In this document: positions 8,079-17,612 of the stretch, piece by piece | How positions within the stretch are numbered: the first letter of the stretch is position 1 | Layout: every line of letters begins with the position of its first letter | Origin: Allokutzneria multivorans | Lineage (GTDB): Bacteria > Actinomycetota > Actinomycetes > Mycobacteriales > Pseudonocardiaceae | NCBI RefSeq assembly: GCF_039537405.1 | Contig: NZ_BAABAL010000019.1 | Coordinates: 1-64,000, forward strand | Length of the DNA: 64,000 bases | Direction of reading: 5' to 3' | Notes under the pieces: generated by a model | Seen by the model: only the letters and a program-made list of their open reading frames with translations | What the model was told of the DNA's origin: nothing | Databases searched by the model: none | Program-made: the position numbers and the translations under genes

Positions 8079-9247
8079 GACGAGTACGCCGAGTTCTCTT
8101 CGACGTAGGCGTGCGAGAGGTCGGTGCTGAGCAAGGTCGCGCTGCCCGCGCCGAGGCCGAGCCCGACGAGCACCGTGATCTCCTTGCCGCTGAGGTCAGC
8201 GAGCGAACGGTCTTCGCCGCGCACTCCGCCCGCGCAGACCTTGACGCCGTTGAGGGTGATGTCCAGGCGGTCCGGGTCGACCGCCGCGTCCGCCTTGCCC
8301 ACGGCCATGGCGATCCGGCCCCAGTTCGGGTCGGAGCCGAAGAACGCTGTCTTGACCAGCGGGTCGTCAGCGACCGAGCGGGCGACGCGCTCGGCGTCGG
8401 TGTCGTCGGTCGCGCCGGAGACGGTGATGCTGACGAGCTTGGTGACGCCCTCAGCGTCGGCCTGGAGCTGGCGCACGAGGTCCAGGCACACCCCGGTCAG
8501 CGCGGCGGTGAACTCGTCTGCGGTCGGCGTGACCCCGGAGGCTCCGGACGCCAGCAGCAGCACGGTGTCGTTGGTGGAGGTGGAGCTGTCGACGGTGAGG
8601 CGGTTGAAGGTCGTGCCCACGGCCGCGCGCAGTGCGGCGTCGGCGAGCTCGGCATCGATCACGGCGTCGGTGGTGATGACGCTGAGCATCGTGGCCATGT
8701 TGGGGGCGCACATGCCCGCGCCCTTGGCGAAGCCGCCGACCGTGAAGCCCTGGTGGCTCAGCTCCGCGTACTTGGGGACGCTGTCGGTGGTCATCACCGC
8801 TGTGGCCGCGTCGATCCCGGCTTCGTCGGTGTTGGCGAGCGCGGCGGACACGGTGTCGACGCCGGGCAGGAGCGCGTCCATCGGGATGCGCTCGCCGATC
8901 AGGCCGGTGGAACAGACCGCGATCTCCCCGGCTCCGCAGCCCAGGACCTCGGCCACCTTCTCCGCGGTGGCGTGGGTGTCCTGGAAGCCCTCCGGGCCGG
9001 TGCACGCGTTGGCGCAGCCCGAGTTGAGCACGACGGCGCGCACGCGGTGCTGCGTGAGCACCTGCTGCGACCAGAGGACGGGCGCGGCCTTGACCTTGTT
9101 GGTGGTGAACACGCCCGCCGCGACGTCGAGCGGGCCGTCGTTGACGACGAGCGCGAGGTCCTTCTTGCCGGAGGACTTGATGCCCGCGTGGATGCCCGCG
9201 GCACGGAAGCCGGACGCGGCGGTGGCGCCGGAAGTGCGACTGGTCAT
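8075..9247 (-). CDS. argJ: Glutamate N-acetyltransferase / amino-acid acetyltransferase
   Basis: Bifunctional enzyme that recycles the acetyl group between acetylornithine and glutamate. It is made as a 390-residue precursor that self-cleaves. The cleavage motif KGAGMCAPNMATML is present with the catalytic Thr after Ala. GCANACTGPEG and FGSDPNWGRI are further family marks. The ATG at 9247 overlaps the argC stop by one base (TGATG). Confidence 0.97.
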   Translation of the reverse strand: MTSRTSGATAASGFRAAGIHAGIKSSGKKDLALVVNDGPLDVAAGVFTTNKVKAAPVLWSQQVLTQHRVRAVVLNSGCANACTGPEGFQDTHATAEKVAEVLGCGAGEIAVCSTGLIGERIPMDALLPGVDTVSAALANTDEAGIDAATAVMTTDSVPKYAELSHQGFTVGGFAKGAGMCAPNMATMLSVITTDAVIDAELADAALRAAVGTTFNRLTVDSSTSTNDTVLLLASGASGVTPTADEFTAALTGVCLDLVRQLQADAEGVTKLVSITVSGATDDTDAERVARSVADDPLVKTAFFGSDPNWGRIAMAVGKADAAVDPDRLDITLNGVKVCAGGVRGEDRSLADLSGKEITVLVGLGLGAGSATLLSTDLSHAYVEENSAYSS

Positions 9248-10269
9248 CACGGTGCGACTCCCACGGTGGGCAGGCCGGTGGTCTCCGGCAGGTCGAGTGC
9301 GATGTTCATGCACTGCACGGCTCCGCCGGCGGTGCCCTTGGTCAGGTTGTCCTCGGCGCCGACCACGACAAGGCGGCCCGCGTCGGCGTCGACGGTGACC
9401 TGGAGGTGGACGGTGTTCGCGCCGAGCGTGGAGGAGGTGGCGGGCCAGCTGCCTTCGGGGAGCAGGTGGACGAAGGGCTCGTCGGCGCAGAAGGCCTGGT
9501 AGACCTCGCGCACGCCGGAGGCGCCCTCCGCGAGCGGGGCGGAGCAGGTGGCGAGGATGCCGCGCGACATCGGGACGAGCAGCGGCGTGAAGGAGACGGA
9601 GACCGGGCGACCCGCGACGGCGGAGAGGTTCTGCGTCATCTCCGGGGTGTGCCGGTGGGCGCCGCCGACCGCGTAGGTGCTGACCGAGCCCATGACCTCG
9701 GAGCCGAGCAGGTTGGGCTTGAGGCTCTTGCCCGCGCCGGAGGTGCCGGAGGCCGCGACGACGACCACCTCCGGGGTGATCAGTCCGGCCGCCAGCGCCG
9801 GGGCGAGCGCGATCGAGGTGACGGTGGGGTAGCAACCGGGGACGGCGATCCGGCGCGCTCCGCGCAGCTTGTCGCGGTTGCCCGGCAGCTCCGGCAACCC
9901 GTACGGCCAGGTCCCGGCGTGCTCGCCGCCGTACCAGCGCTGCCACGCGGCCGGGTCGGCCAAGCGGTAGTCGGCGCCGCAGTCCACGACGAGCACGTCC
10001 TGGCCGAGGCGCGCGGCGATCTCGGCGGAGTGCCCGTGCGGCAGGGCGAGGAAGACGACGTCGTGACCGGCCAGCTGCTCGACCGTCGTCTCGACCAGCG
10101 TGCGATCGGCGAGCGGGGCAAGATGCGGTTGGTGCGCGCCGAGCGGCGTGCCCGCGTTGCCGCCCGCCGTGAGCGCGCCGATCTCGACCTCGGGATGCCC
10201 GAGGAGCAGCCGCAGCAGCTCCCCGCCCGCATACCCGCTCGCACCGGCGACCGCGACCCGAAGTGGCAT
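9247..10269 (-). CDS. argC: N-acetyl-gamma-glutamyl-phosphate reductase
   Basis: NADPH-dependent reduction of acetylglutamyl phosphate. The product (about 340 residues) has the Rossmann start VAVAGASGYAGGELLRL and the active-site GCYPT motif. The open frame extends to 10305. A TTGAGT-17-CATAAT promoter just upstream puts the transcript start at about 10270, so the ATG at 10269 (MPLRV) on a leaderless message fits best. An ATG at 10275 would lie before that start. It is first in an eight-gene operon. Confidence 0.93.
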   Translation of the reverse strand: MPLRVAVAGASGYAGGELLRLLLGHPEVEIGALTAGGNAGTPLGAHQPHLAPLADRTLVETTVEQLAGHDVVFLALPHGHSAEIAARLGQDVLVVDCGADYRLADPAAWQRWYGGEHAGTWPYGLPELPGNRDKLRGARRIAVPGCYPTVTSIALAPALAAGLITPEVVVVAASGTSGAGKSLKPNLLGSEVMGSVSTYAVGGAHRHTPEMTQNLSAVAGRPVSVSFTPLLVPMSRGILATCSAPLAEGASGVREVYQAFCADEPFVHLLPEGSWPATSSTLGANTVHLQVTVDADAGRLVVVGAEDNLTKGTAGGAVQCMNIALDLPETTGLPTVGVAP

Positions 10270-10305
10270 ACGCATGATTATGCGTCGCGATGCAATTTCA
10301 CTCAA
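10270..10305 (-). promoter_or_regulatory. argC promoter with overlapping ArgR-type operator
   Basis: On the minus strand TTGAGT (10305-10300), 17 bases, then CATAAT (10282-10277). A perfect inverted repeat ACGCAT-N4-ATGCGT (10270-10285) covers the -10 box and the predicted start point. A second imperfect half-site pair TGCGT-N4-ATGCA (10281-10294) overlaps it. This resembles tandem ARG boxes of actinomycetes. ArgR binding is inferred. Confidence 0.7.
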
Positions 10306-10769
10306 GCGATTTCACGCGCGGTAACCGGGATGTGGCCTGGGTCTCACTGATCCGCCTAAACCTCTCGACCGTTCGGCGCGTCCGGCTGCCGCCGTTCAGC
10401 GACCTCTGGGCGACGCGCGGTCACGTTTCTTACGTTCGGCCGAACTGTCGTGGGCGACCACCGATGCTCACCGTCTATTCGGCGCACGGCCCCCCGTGAG
10501 CGGCCGTTCGGCCGAAGAGCTCGCTTAGTTTTGGCCTCGAACGGCCCGCGGCGACCACCAGCGCCGAGGGCTGGAACCACGGTGGCGGGGTATCCAGGAC
10601 CACCGGCGGCCCCCTGGTCAGGAGGAGAGAACCACTCACCACGGCCACGTCAGGCCTCATCCGCGCAACCCTCGCCAAGGCGGCGGTGACCAAGAATGCC
10701 GAGAAGATGATTACCCAGAGTTACGCCAGCCCATCCAGGCCGCAGTTGTGTGCCGCTGGTGGGCGACGT
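10306..10769. other. Intergenic region between argC and the kinase gene
   Basis: Divergent intergenic stretch with no gene I can support. It contains two similar palindromic cores around TTCGGCCGAA (near 10433 and 10507). A GGAGGAGAGA run near 10622 is not followed by a usable start codon in frame with the downstream kinase gene. Confidence 0.4.
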
Positions 10770-11789
10770 ATGAGCACGCTGCAGGCACAGGACGTGGCGG
10801 AGGTCTTCGGACTCGGTCAGGCCCGCGCCCAGCTCCGTGCCGTTCCCGGCGGCCACGTCCACCGGATGTGGCGACTGGACACCGATCGCGGGTCGTACGC
10901 GGTCAAGGAGATGAACCGCCAGGACAACCCGGAGTGGATGCCGTGGTTGCAGGCGGCGTGGCGGCTGGAGCTGGCCGCGTGGGGCGCTCGGATCCGGATG
11001 CCCGAGCCCGTGCCCCCGCCCAGCGGCGGTGTGGTGGCCGAGGTCCCCGTTGAGGACGCGCCGCCCGCGACCGTGCGAGTGCACCGATGGGTGAACGGCC
11101 GCTCGATCAGCCAGCCCATCGACGGCGTCGTCGGCAACTGGGCCGGGCGCACGCTGGCCGCGCTGCACTCGCTGGCCATGCCCGCCGAACCGCGCTGGGC
11201 GTTCCCGCCCACCGGCACCACCGAGGCGACGCGCTGGCAGGACCTGGTGGACCTGTCCAAGGACGCGGGCGCCGAGTGGGCGGGCGAGTTGTCCGCGCTG
11301 GCCCCGGTCGTCGAGGAGATCTACGACCTCACCCAGATCGCCGCGACCCGCTGGCTGCCCGACCTGCTCACCCACGCCGACCTGCGCGCGAAGAACGTGC
11401 TGGTCGCCGCGACGGGCCCGGTGCTGGTCGACTGGGACATGGCCGCGGCGAAGGTGCCGCGCGAGGACCTGGCCGGTTGCGCGCTGTCGGTGTCCGGGTG
11501 GAACCAGGACGACGGCCCCGTGCGCGAGACGCTGCGCCAGGTCATCGGTGGTTACCGCGCGGCGGGCGGTGCGCTGGAGCGCCCCCTCGACGTCGTCGAC
11601 GCCGCCGGGGACCTGGGCAACGAGGTCGACTGGGTGGCGGCGGTGGCGCGCAGGGCGATCGGTCAGGGCGCGCAGGGCCCCGACGACATGGAGCGCAGCG
11701 CCAAGCTGATCCCCGGCCTGATCCGGGCCCTGCCGAACAAGCTGCTGGCCGCGCGGAGCCTCCGCTGGCTGCTGGCGGACCAGTTCTGA
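10770..11789 (+). CDS. Aminoglycoside phosphotransferase (APH)-family protein
   Basis: The 339-residue product has the small-molecule kinase fold. HADLRAKNVLV matches the HxDxxxxN catalytic loop and VDWDMA the metal-binding segment; an N-terminal YAVKEMN supplies a candidate ATP-site lysine. Family members phosphorylate antibiotics, choline, homoserine or fructosamine, and the substrate cannot be read from sequence. The frame is open from 10686, but the ATG at 10770 has GGTGGG a suitable distance upstream and gives the normal N-terminus. It stands alone between intergenic regions. Confidence 0.75.
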   Translation: MSTLQAQDVAEVFGLGQARAQLRAVPGGHVHRMWRLDTDRGSYAVKEMNRQDNPEWMPWLQAAWRLELAAWGARIRMPEPVPPPSGGVVAEVPVEDAPPATVRVHRWVNGRSISQPIDGVVGNWAGRTLAALHSLAMPAEPRWAFPPTGTTEATRWQDLVDLSKDAGAEWAGELSALAPVVEEIYDLTQIAATRWLPDLLTHADLRAKNVLVAATGPVLVDWDMAAAKVPREDLAGCALSVSGWNQDDGPVRETLRQVIGGYRAAGGALERPLDVVDAAGDLGNEVDWVAAVARRAIGQGAQGPDDMERSAKLIPGLIRALPNKLLAARSLRWLLADQF

Positions 11790-11955
11790 CGGACCGCTGA
11801 TCGAGCGTGGGGTGGGGCGTCGCTGCCACGGCGTTCCCGCCCCACGCGTCTGGTCCTCGCGCTGTCCCGGCTCGTTCTCGGCTCGTTCTTTCCCGGCCGA
11901 GGTTTGTCGGGCTGAGGCTTGTCGGGCTGAGCCACGCTGATCGCGCTCGCCAACT

Positions 11956-11983
11956 CCTTATTCCTTATTCCTTATTCCTTATT
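11956..11983. repeat. Four tandem copies of CCTTATT
   Basis: Perfect 7-bp unit repeated four times, followed by a T-rich stretch. It is AT-rich in a GC-rich genome. It may vary in copy number between strains. Confidence 0.9.
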
Positions 11984-12264
11984 TTTTCCAGCCCCCGCCC
12001 TCCCAGGGGGGCGTCCCCGGTCCCAGTATCCCAGCCCCGCCCCCTTCGGAGATCGACTTCGGCGCACGCTGTGGACAACTTGGTGTCGTGTGGACAACTA
12101 CCGGGATGTGGTCGACGCGGGCCTGTGAGCAGGGCTTTTGCGGGCTCTTTGAGTACTGTCTGCGTGCTCTTGGCGGGTGGGTGCGCGGCGTTGTGCCTGG
12201 TTGGAGAAAGTCGTTCGCCAGGGGGCGCGGCGCCGCTCTGTTCCGTGGTGGCGGCATGCGCACT

Positions 12265-12444
12265 GAAAGGGTCATTGAGGTACTTGAGCGTCCTCAATGG
12301 GTCCTTCGGGTACTTCAGCGTCCCCAATGGGTCTTTCAGGTACTTGGGCGCGATGAACGGACCGTTCGGGTACTTCAACGCACTGAACGGGTCGTTTGGT
12401 GCGTTGAGCGCACTGAACGGGTCGTTCAGGGCTTTCCAACGTGT
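12265..12444. repeat. Six 30-bp degenerate tandem repeats, cluster 1
   Basis: Six consecutive 30-base units begin at 12265, 12295, 12325, 12355, 12385 and 12415. The core resembles GAACGGGTCGTTCGGGTACT, followed by a TTCAACGCACT-like tail. The same unit recurs at 17631-17779 on the other side of ligC-hrpA. Function unknown. Confidence 0.85.
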
Positions 12445-12613
12445 TGGGGGGCGGGTCGGAGTGCGGGGGCGCGGATGGGGTTTGGGGCGGTTGGAGACCG
12501 CCGGGGGTGGGGTTGGGGGTACTTGAAGACTGGCGAACCCTGGGTGCGGTGAGCGGTCGTGGAGTGCGGTGAGCGGCTGCGGATGTCGGGGTGAGCTGTG
12601 AGAATGCGCGGCT

Positions 12614-13696
12614 ATGGCGCTGCCGTTGACTCCCCCGGTCCTGCCCATGCTGGCCAGCCCCGTCAACGCGGTCTCGGACCGGGACGGCCTCTGGTACGAG
12701 CCGAAGTGGGACGGGTTCCGGTGCATCGTGTTCCGGGACGGCGACGAGGTGTACCTCCAGTCGCGCAACGGCAAGGACCTGGCGCGCTACTTCCCGGAGA
12801 TGTGCGCGGCGCTGCTGGCCGAACTCCCCGAGCGGATCGTGGTGGACGGGGAGCTGGTGATCGAGCGCGACGGGGAGCTGGACTTCGACGCGCTGACGGA
12901 GCGCATCCACCCGGCGAAGAGCCGCATCACCCTGCTCAGCGAACAAACGCCCGCGCGGTTCATTGGTTTCGACCTGCTGGCGGTCGGCGACGAGAACCTG
13001 CTGGACCAGCCGTTCAGCGCGCGGCGCGAGCGGCTGGAGGAGGTGCTGCCGCAGGGCGAGCGGGTGCACATCACGCCGGTCACCGACGATCCGGCGACGG
13101 CCCGCGAGTGGTTCACGCTGTTCGAGGGCGCGGGGCTGGACGGGCTGATCGGCAAACCGGCGGACGCGGCCTACTCCCCCGGCAAACGCGTGCTGAGCAA
13201 GATCAAGCACGCCCGGACGGCGGACTGCGTGGTGGCGGGGTTCCGGTGGCACGTGAAGGCGGAGCCGGGCGAGGCGGTGGGGTCGCTGCTGCTGGGCCTG
13301 CACGACGAGCGGGGCGTGCTGCACCACGTCGGCGTGGTCGGCTCGTTCACGATGGCGCGGCGGCGGGAGCTGGTGGAGGAACTGGCGGAGCTGCGGGAGG
13401 GCGCGGCCGACGGGCACCCGTGGCTGGGCGAGCACACCGACCGCAGGCTGCCGGGCGGGGAGAACCGCTGGCGCAAGGGCGAGCAGGCGTGGGAGCCGTT
13501 GCGGCCGGAGCGCGTGCTGGAGATCTCCTACAGCCAGACCGAGGGCGCGCACCCCGCGCGGCTGCGGCACAACGGGCAGTTCGCGCGGTGGCGGCCGGAC
13601 CGGGACGCGGCCTCCTGCGGCTACGACCAGCTGGAGCAGCCCGCGCGCTACGACCTGCCCTCGGTGCTCTCCGGCGAGGTCCGCGCGGCGGACTAG
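12614..13696 (+). CDS. ligC: ATP-dependent DNA ligase, LigC type
   Basis: Nucleotidyltransferase DNA ligase, 360 residues. Motif I is YEPKWDGFR with the adenylated lysine near residue 31. Motif III/IIIa (IVVDGELV, FIGFDLL), motif IV (LDGLIGKP) and motif V (KIKHARTADCVVAGF) follow, then an OB-fold domain. Length and the lack of fused polymerase or nuclease domains match the LigC group, which works in repair as an accessory to NAD-dependent LigA. The ATG at 12614 follows a weakly conserved leader. It is 40 bp upstream of hrpA on the same strand. Confidence 0.9.
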   Translation: MALPLTPPVLPMLASPVNAVSDRDGLWYEPKWDGFRCIVFRDGDEVYLQSRNGKDLARYFPEMCAALLAELPERIVVDGELVIERDGELDFDALTERIHPAKSRITLLSEQTPARFIGFDLLAVGDENLLDQPFSARRERLEEVLPQGERVHITPVTDDPATAREWFTLFEGAGLDGLIGKPADAAYSPGKRVLSKIKHARTADCVVAGFRWHVKAEPGEAVGSLLLGLHDERGVLHHVGVVGSFTMARRRELVEELAELREGAADGHPWLGEHTDRRLPGGENRWRKGEQAWEPLRPERVLEISYSQTEGAHPARLRHNGQFARWRPDRDAASCGYDQLEQPARYDLPSVLSGEVRAAD

Positions 13697-13736
13697 CGGA
13701 AATTGGGGAGCGGAGGAGAGATAACCTGGTGTCGCG

Positions 13737-16700
13737 ATGGGAACACCGGTCACGAAGTCTCCGCTGACAGCCCTGGCAGATCGTCTTTCCGAGGTGATGC
13801 TCCGCGACGAGCGCCGCCTGCGCCGTCGACTCGACGGGGCCCGCCGGGCCAAGGACCGCCAGGGGCTGGTCGAACGCCTCTCCGCCGAAGTGGAGAAGGC
13901 CGAACTGCGCGTCGCCCAGCGGCGCGCGGCGGTCCCGAAGATCTCCTACCCGGAGCAGCTGCCGGTCAGCCAGCGCAAGGACGAGATCCTGGAGGCGATC
14001 CGGGACCACCAGGTGGTGATCGTGGCCGGGGAGACCGGCTCCGGCAAGACCACCCAGATCCCGAAGATCTGCCTGGAGCTCGGGCGCGGGGTGCGGGGGC
14101 TGATCGGGCACACGCAGCCGCGCCGGATCGCCGCGCGCACGGTCTCGGAGCGGGTCGCCGAGGAGCTGGGCGGCGAGGTCGGCGACGTCGTGGGCTACAA
14201 GGTCCGCTTCACCGACCAGGGCAGCGACACCACGCTGGTCAAGCTGATGACCGACGGCATCCTGCTGGCGGAGCTGCAGAACGACCGGCAGCTGCACCAG
14301 TACGACACGCTGATCATCGACGAGGCGCACGAGCGCAGCCTCAACATCGACTTCATCCTGGGCTACCTGAAGCAGCTGCTGCCGCGCCGCCCGGACCTCA
14401 AGGTCGTCATCACCTCGGCGACGATCGACCCGGAGCGCTTCTCGCGACACTTCAGCGACGCTCCGATCGTGGAGGTCTCGGGCCGGACCTACCCGGTCGA
14501 GGTCCGCTACCGGCCGCTGTCCGACCCGGACGCGCCGGAGGCGGAGGACCTCGACCAGATCCAGGGCATCTGCGAGGCGGTCGAGGAGCTGTCGCTGGAG
14601 GGGCCGGGCGACGTGCTCGTGTTCCTCAGCGGTGAGCGCGAGATCCGGGACACCGCGGAGGCGCTGGAGAAGCTCGACCTGCGCGACACCGAGGTGCTGC
14701 CGCTGTACGCGCGGTTGTCCGCCGCCGAGCAGCACCGCGTGTTCCAGGCGCACCGGGGGCGCCGCGTGGTGCTGGCGACCAACGTCGCGGAGACCTCGCT
14801 GACGGTGCCGGGCATCAAGTACGTGGTGGACCCGGGTACCGCGCGGATCTCCCGGTACAGCCACCGGTTGAAGGTGCAGCGGCTGCCGATCGAGGCGATC
14901 TCGCAGGCTTCGGCGAACCAGCGCAAGGGCCGTTGCGGCCGTGTGTCGGAGGGCATCTGCATCCGGTTGTTCTCCGAGGAGGACTTCGAGGGGCGCCCGG
15001 AGTTCACCGAGCCGGAGATCCTGCGCACGAACCTCGCCTCGGTGATCCTGCAGATGACCTCGATCGGCCTCGGCGACATCGCCGGATTCCCGTTCCTGGA
15101 GCCGCCGGACAAGCGCAACATCTCCGACGGCGTGCAGCTGTTGCAGGAGCTGAACGCCTTGGACGCCAAGGAGAAGCAGCTCACGCCGATCGGGCGCAAG
15201 CTCGCTCAGCTGCCCGTCGACCCGCGTCTGGGCCGGATGGTGCTGGAGGCGGAGGACAACGGCTGCGCGCGCGAGGTCATGATCATCGCGGCTGCTCTGT
15301 CCATTCAGGACCCGCGCGAGCGGCCGGTGGAGAAGCAGGAGGCGGCGGCGCAGCAGCACGCGCGCTTCCGCGACAAGGACTCGGACTTCGTCACCTACCT
15401 GAACCTGTGGAACTACCTGCGTGAGCAGCAGAAAGCCTTGTCCTCCAACAGGTTCCGCAAGCTGTGCAAGGCGGAGTTCCTGAACTACCTGCGGGTGCGG
15501 GAGTGGCAGGACATCGACAGCCAGCTGCGCCAGGTGGCCAAGCAGCTCGGCATCACGCTCAACACCGAGCCCGCCGATCCGCTGAAGGTGCACACCGCGC
15601 TGCTGGCGGGCCTGCTCTCGCACGTGGGCATGAAGGACCCGGCCAAGAACGAGTACTTCGGCGCGCGCAACGCGAAGTTCTCCATCTTCCCCGGCTCGGC
15701 GCTGTTCAAGAAGCAGCCGAGGTGGGTGATGGCGGCCGAGCTGGTCGAGACCACGCGGCTGTGGGGCAGGGTCGCGGCGAAGATCGAGCCGGAGTGGATC
15801 GAGAAGCTGGCCGGGCACCTGGTCAAGCGCAACTACAGCGAGCCGCACTGGGAGCGCAAGCAGGGCGCGGTGATGGCGCTGGAGCGGGTCACGCTCTACG
15901 GCATCCCGATCGTGGCCGGGCGCAAGGTCAACTACGGCAAGGTCGACCCGGAGCTGTGCCGCGAGCTGTTCATCCGGCACGCGCTGGTCGAGGGCGACTG
16001 GGAGACCGGCCACAAGTTCTTCCACACCAACCGGGAACTGCTCGCCGAGGTCGAGGAGCTGGAGCACCGGGCGCGGCGGCGGGACATCGTCGTCGACGAC
16101 GAGACGCTCTTCGAGTTCTACGACAAGCGGGTCGGCGCCGAGGCGATCTCCGCGCGGCACTTCGACACCTGGTGGAAGAAGACCCGGCGGGAGCAGCCGG
16201 ACCTGCTGACCTTCGACCGCTCGATGCTGATCAACGAGCGGGTCGGCGGGGTCAGCGACGCCGACTACCCCGACGAGTGGCACTACGGCGATCTGCGGCT
16301 GAAGCTGACCTACCAGTTCGAGCCGGGAACCGACGCGGACGGCGTTACCGTGCACGTGCCGGTCGCCGCGCTCAACCAGCTGGAGCCGGAGCCGTTCAGC
16401 TGGCAGGTTCCCGGTCTGCGCAAGGACCTGCTGACCGCGCTGCTGAAGTCGCTTCCGAAGGCGTTGCGGCGCAACTTCGTCCCGGTTCCGGACTACGTGA
16501 ACGCGTTGCTGGCGCGGCTGAAACCGTCGAACGCGCTGCTGCTCGCCGAGCTGGAGACGCAGTTGCAGGCGCTGGGCGGGGTCGCGGTGGCGCCGGACGC
16601 GTGGGAGCTGGACAAGGTCGGCGACCATCTCAAGATCACTTTCCGGGTGGTCGACGAGAAGGGCGCCAAGGTCGCCGAGCACAAGGACCTCACCGCGCTC

Positions 16701-17612
16701 AAGGGGAAGCTGAAGTCGAAGGTGCAGCGCGAGCTGTCCACGGCGGGCAACGCGGTGGAGCGCAGCGGGCTCACCGACTGGACCATCGGCGAGCTGCCGA
16801 GGACGTTCACGCAGCAGCGCGCGGGCTACGCGGTCACCGCCTACCCGGCGCTGGTCGATTCCGGGACGAGCGTCGCGGTGCGGATGTTCGAGACCGAGGA
16901 CGAGCAGCGGCGCGCGATGTGGCTCGGCACTCGGCGGTTGCTGCTGCTCGGGGCGCCGTCGCCGATCAAGCTCGTGCACGGGCGGCTGTCCAACCAGGCC
17001 AAGCTGACGTTGAGCTCCAGTCCGCACGGCGGGGTCGGCGCGCTGCTTGCCGACTGCGCGGCGTGCGCGGTCGACCACCTCGTCGCCGGGGCCGGTGGTC
17101 CCGCGTGGAACGCCGAGGGCTTCGGGGCGTTGCGGCACAAGGTCCGCGCGGAGCTGGGCAACGTGATGATGGACGTGCTCGGGCACGTGCAGCAGGTCGT
17201 CGCCGAGTGGCAGGCCGTGCAGCGCGCGCTGTCCGACGCGCCCGACTTCCCCGCTTCCCGTGCCGCGCTCGCGGACATCCGCGCGCAACTGTCCACTTTG
17301 GTCGGTCCGGACTTCGTGGCGGCGACCGGATCGGCTCAGCTGCCGCAGCTTCCCCGCTACCTCAAGGCGATCGAGCAGCGGATCGCGAAGCTGAGCACCA
17401 ACGCCGAGCGGGACCGGGACTCCATGCGCGCCGTGCACGCGGTGGAGCAGGAGTACCGCGAACTCGTCGCCGAGGTCGGCTCGGATCTCCCGGAGGTGCG
17501 GCGGGTGCGGTGGATGATCGAGGAGCTGCGGGTCAGCTACTTCGCGCAGACGCTGGGCACGCCGTACCCCGTCTCCGACAAGCGGATCTACCGCGCCATG
17601 GACCAGATCTGA
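13737..17612 (+). CDS. hrpA: ATP-dependent RNA helicase HrpA
   Basis: DEAH-box RNA helicase of 1291 residues, the normal length for full bacterial HrpA. Motif I GETGSGKTTQ is near residue 100 and motif II IDEAHERS near residue 195; SAT and the QRKGRCGR motif VI follow. The helicase-associated and OB domains come next, then a long C-terminal DUF3418-like region. Family members act on structured RNA and stalled ribosomes. The ATG at 13737 is used; a GGAGGAGAG run lies about 17 bases upstream, further than ideal. Confidence 0.93.
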   Translation: MGTPVTKSPLTALADRLSEVMLRDERRLRRRLDGARRAKDRQGLVERLSAEVEKAELRVAQRRAAVPKISYPEQLPVSQRKDEILEAIRDHQVVIVAGETGSGKTTQIPKICLELGRGVRGLIGHTQPRRIAARTVSERVAEELGGEVGDVVGYKVRFTDQGSDTTLVKLMTDGILLAELQNDRQLHQYDTLIIDEAHERSLNIDFILGYLKQLLPRRPDLKVVITSATIDPERFSRHFSDAPIVEVSGRTYPVEVRYRPLSDPDAPEAEDLDQIQGICEAVEELSLEGPGDVLVFLSGEREIRDTAEALEKLDLRDTEVLPLYARLSAAEQHRVFQAHRGRRVVLATNVAETSLTVPGIKYVVDPGTARISRYSHRLKVQRLPIEAISQASANQRKGRCGRVSEGICIRLFSEEDFEGRPEFTEPEILRTNLASVILQMTSIGLGDIAGFPFLEPPDKRNISDGVQLLQELNALDAKEKQLTPIGRKLAQLPVDPRLGRMVLEAEDNGCAREVMIIAAALSIQDPRERPVEKQEAAAQQHARFRDKDSDFVTYLNLWNYLREQQKALSSNRFRKLCKAEFLNYLRVREWQDIDSQLRQVAKQLGITLNTEPADPLKVHTALLAGLLSHVGMKDPAKNEYFGARNAKFSIFPGSALFKKQPRWVMAAELVETTRLWGRVAAKIEPEWIEKLAGHLVKRNYSEPHWERKQGAVMALERVTLYGIPIVAGRKVNYGKVDPELCRELFIRHALVEGDWETGHKFFHTNRELLAEVEELEHRARRRDIVVDDETLFEFYDKRVGAEAISARHFDTWWKKTRREQPDLLTFDRSMLINERVGGVSDADYPDEWHYGDLRLKLTYQFEPGTDADGVTVHVPVAALNQLEPEPFSWQVPGLRKDLLTALLKSLPKALRRNFVPVPDYVNALLARLKPSNALLLAELETQLQALGGVAVAPDAWELDKVGDHLKITFRVVDEKGAKVAEHKDLTALKGKLKSKVQRELSTAGNAVERSGLTDWTIGELPRTFTQQRAGYAVTAYPALVDSGTSVAVRMFETEDEQRRAMWLGTRRLLLLGAPSPIKLVHGRLSNQAKLTLSSSPHGGVGALLADCAACAVDHLVAGAGGPAWNAEGFGALRHKVRAELGNVMMDVLGHVQQVVAEWQAVQRALSDAPDFPASRAALADIRAQLSTLVGPDFVAATGSAQLPQLPRYLKAIEQRIAKLSTNAERDRDSMRAVHAVEQEYRELVAEVGSDLPEVRRVRWMIEELRVSYFAQTLGTPYPVSDKRIYRAMDQI

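Larger units (their letters stand above)
11790..12613. other. Long repeat-rich intergenic region
   Basis: About 820 bases between the kinase and ligase genes. It contains a CCTTATT tandem repeat (11956-11983) and six 30-bp degenerate repeats (12265-12444). Open frames crossing it exist on both strands, but their 10-residue periodic translation only reflects the 30-bp DNA period, and no ribosome site supports them. Confidence 0.6.

Noticed and set aside
10686..10769. N-terminal extension of the APH-like kinase, or a separate small peptide (ends SRPQLCAAGGRR)
   Set aside because: No ribosome site precedes the GTG at 10686, whereas the ATG at 10770 has one and gives a normal family N-terminus.
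12265..12444. Possible CRISPR array
   Set aside because: Units are contiguous and degenerate with no unique spacers, and no cas genes are nearby.
11807..12526. Open frame on the plus strand with a 10-residue repeat (NGSFGYF-like)
   Set aside because: The protein repeat is only the translation of the 30-bp DNA repeat. Several frames on both strands show it, and there is no ribosome site.
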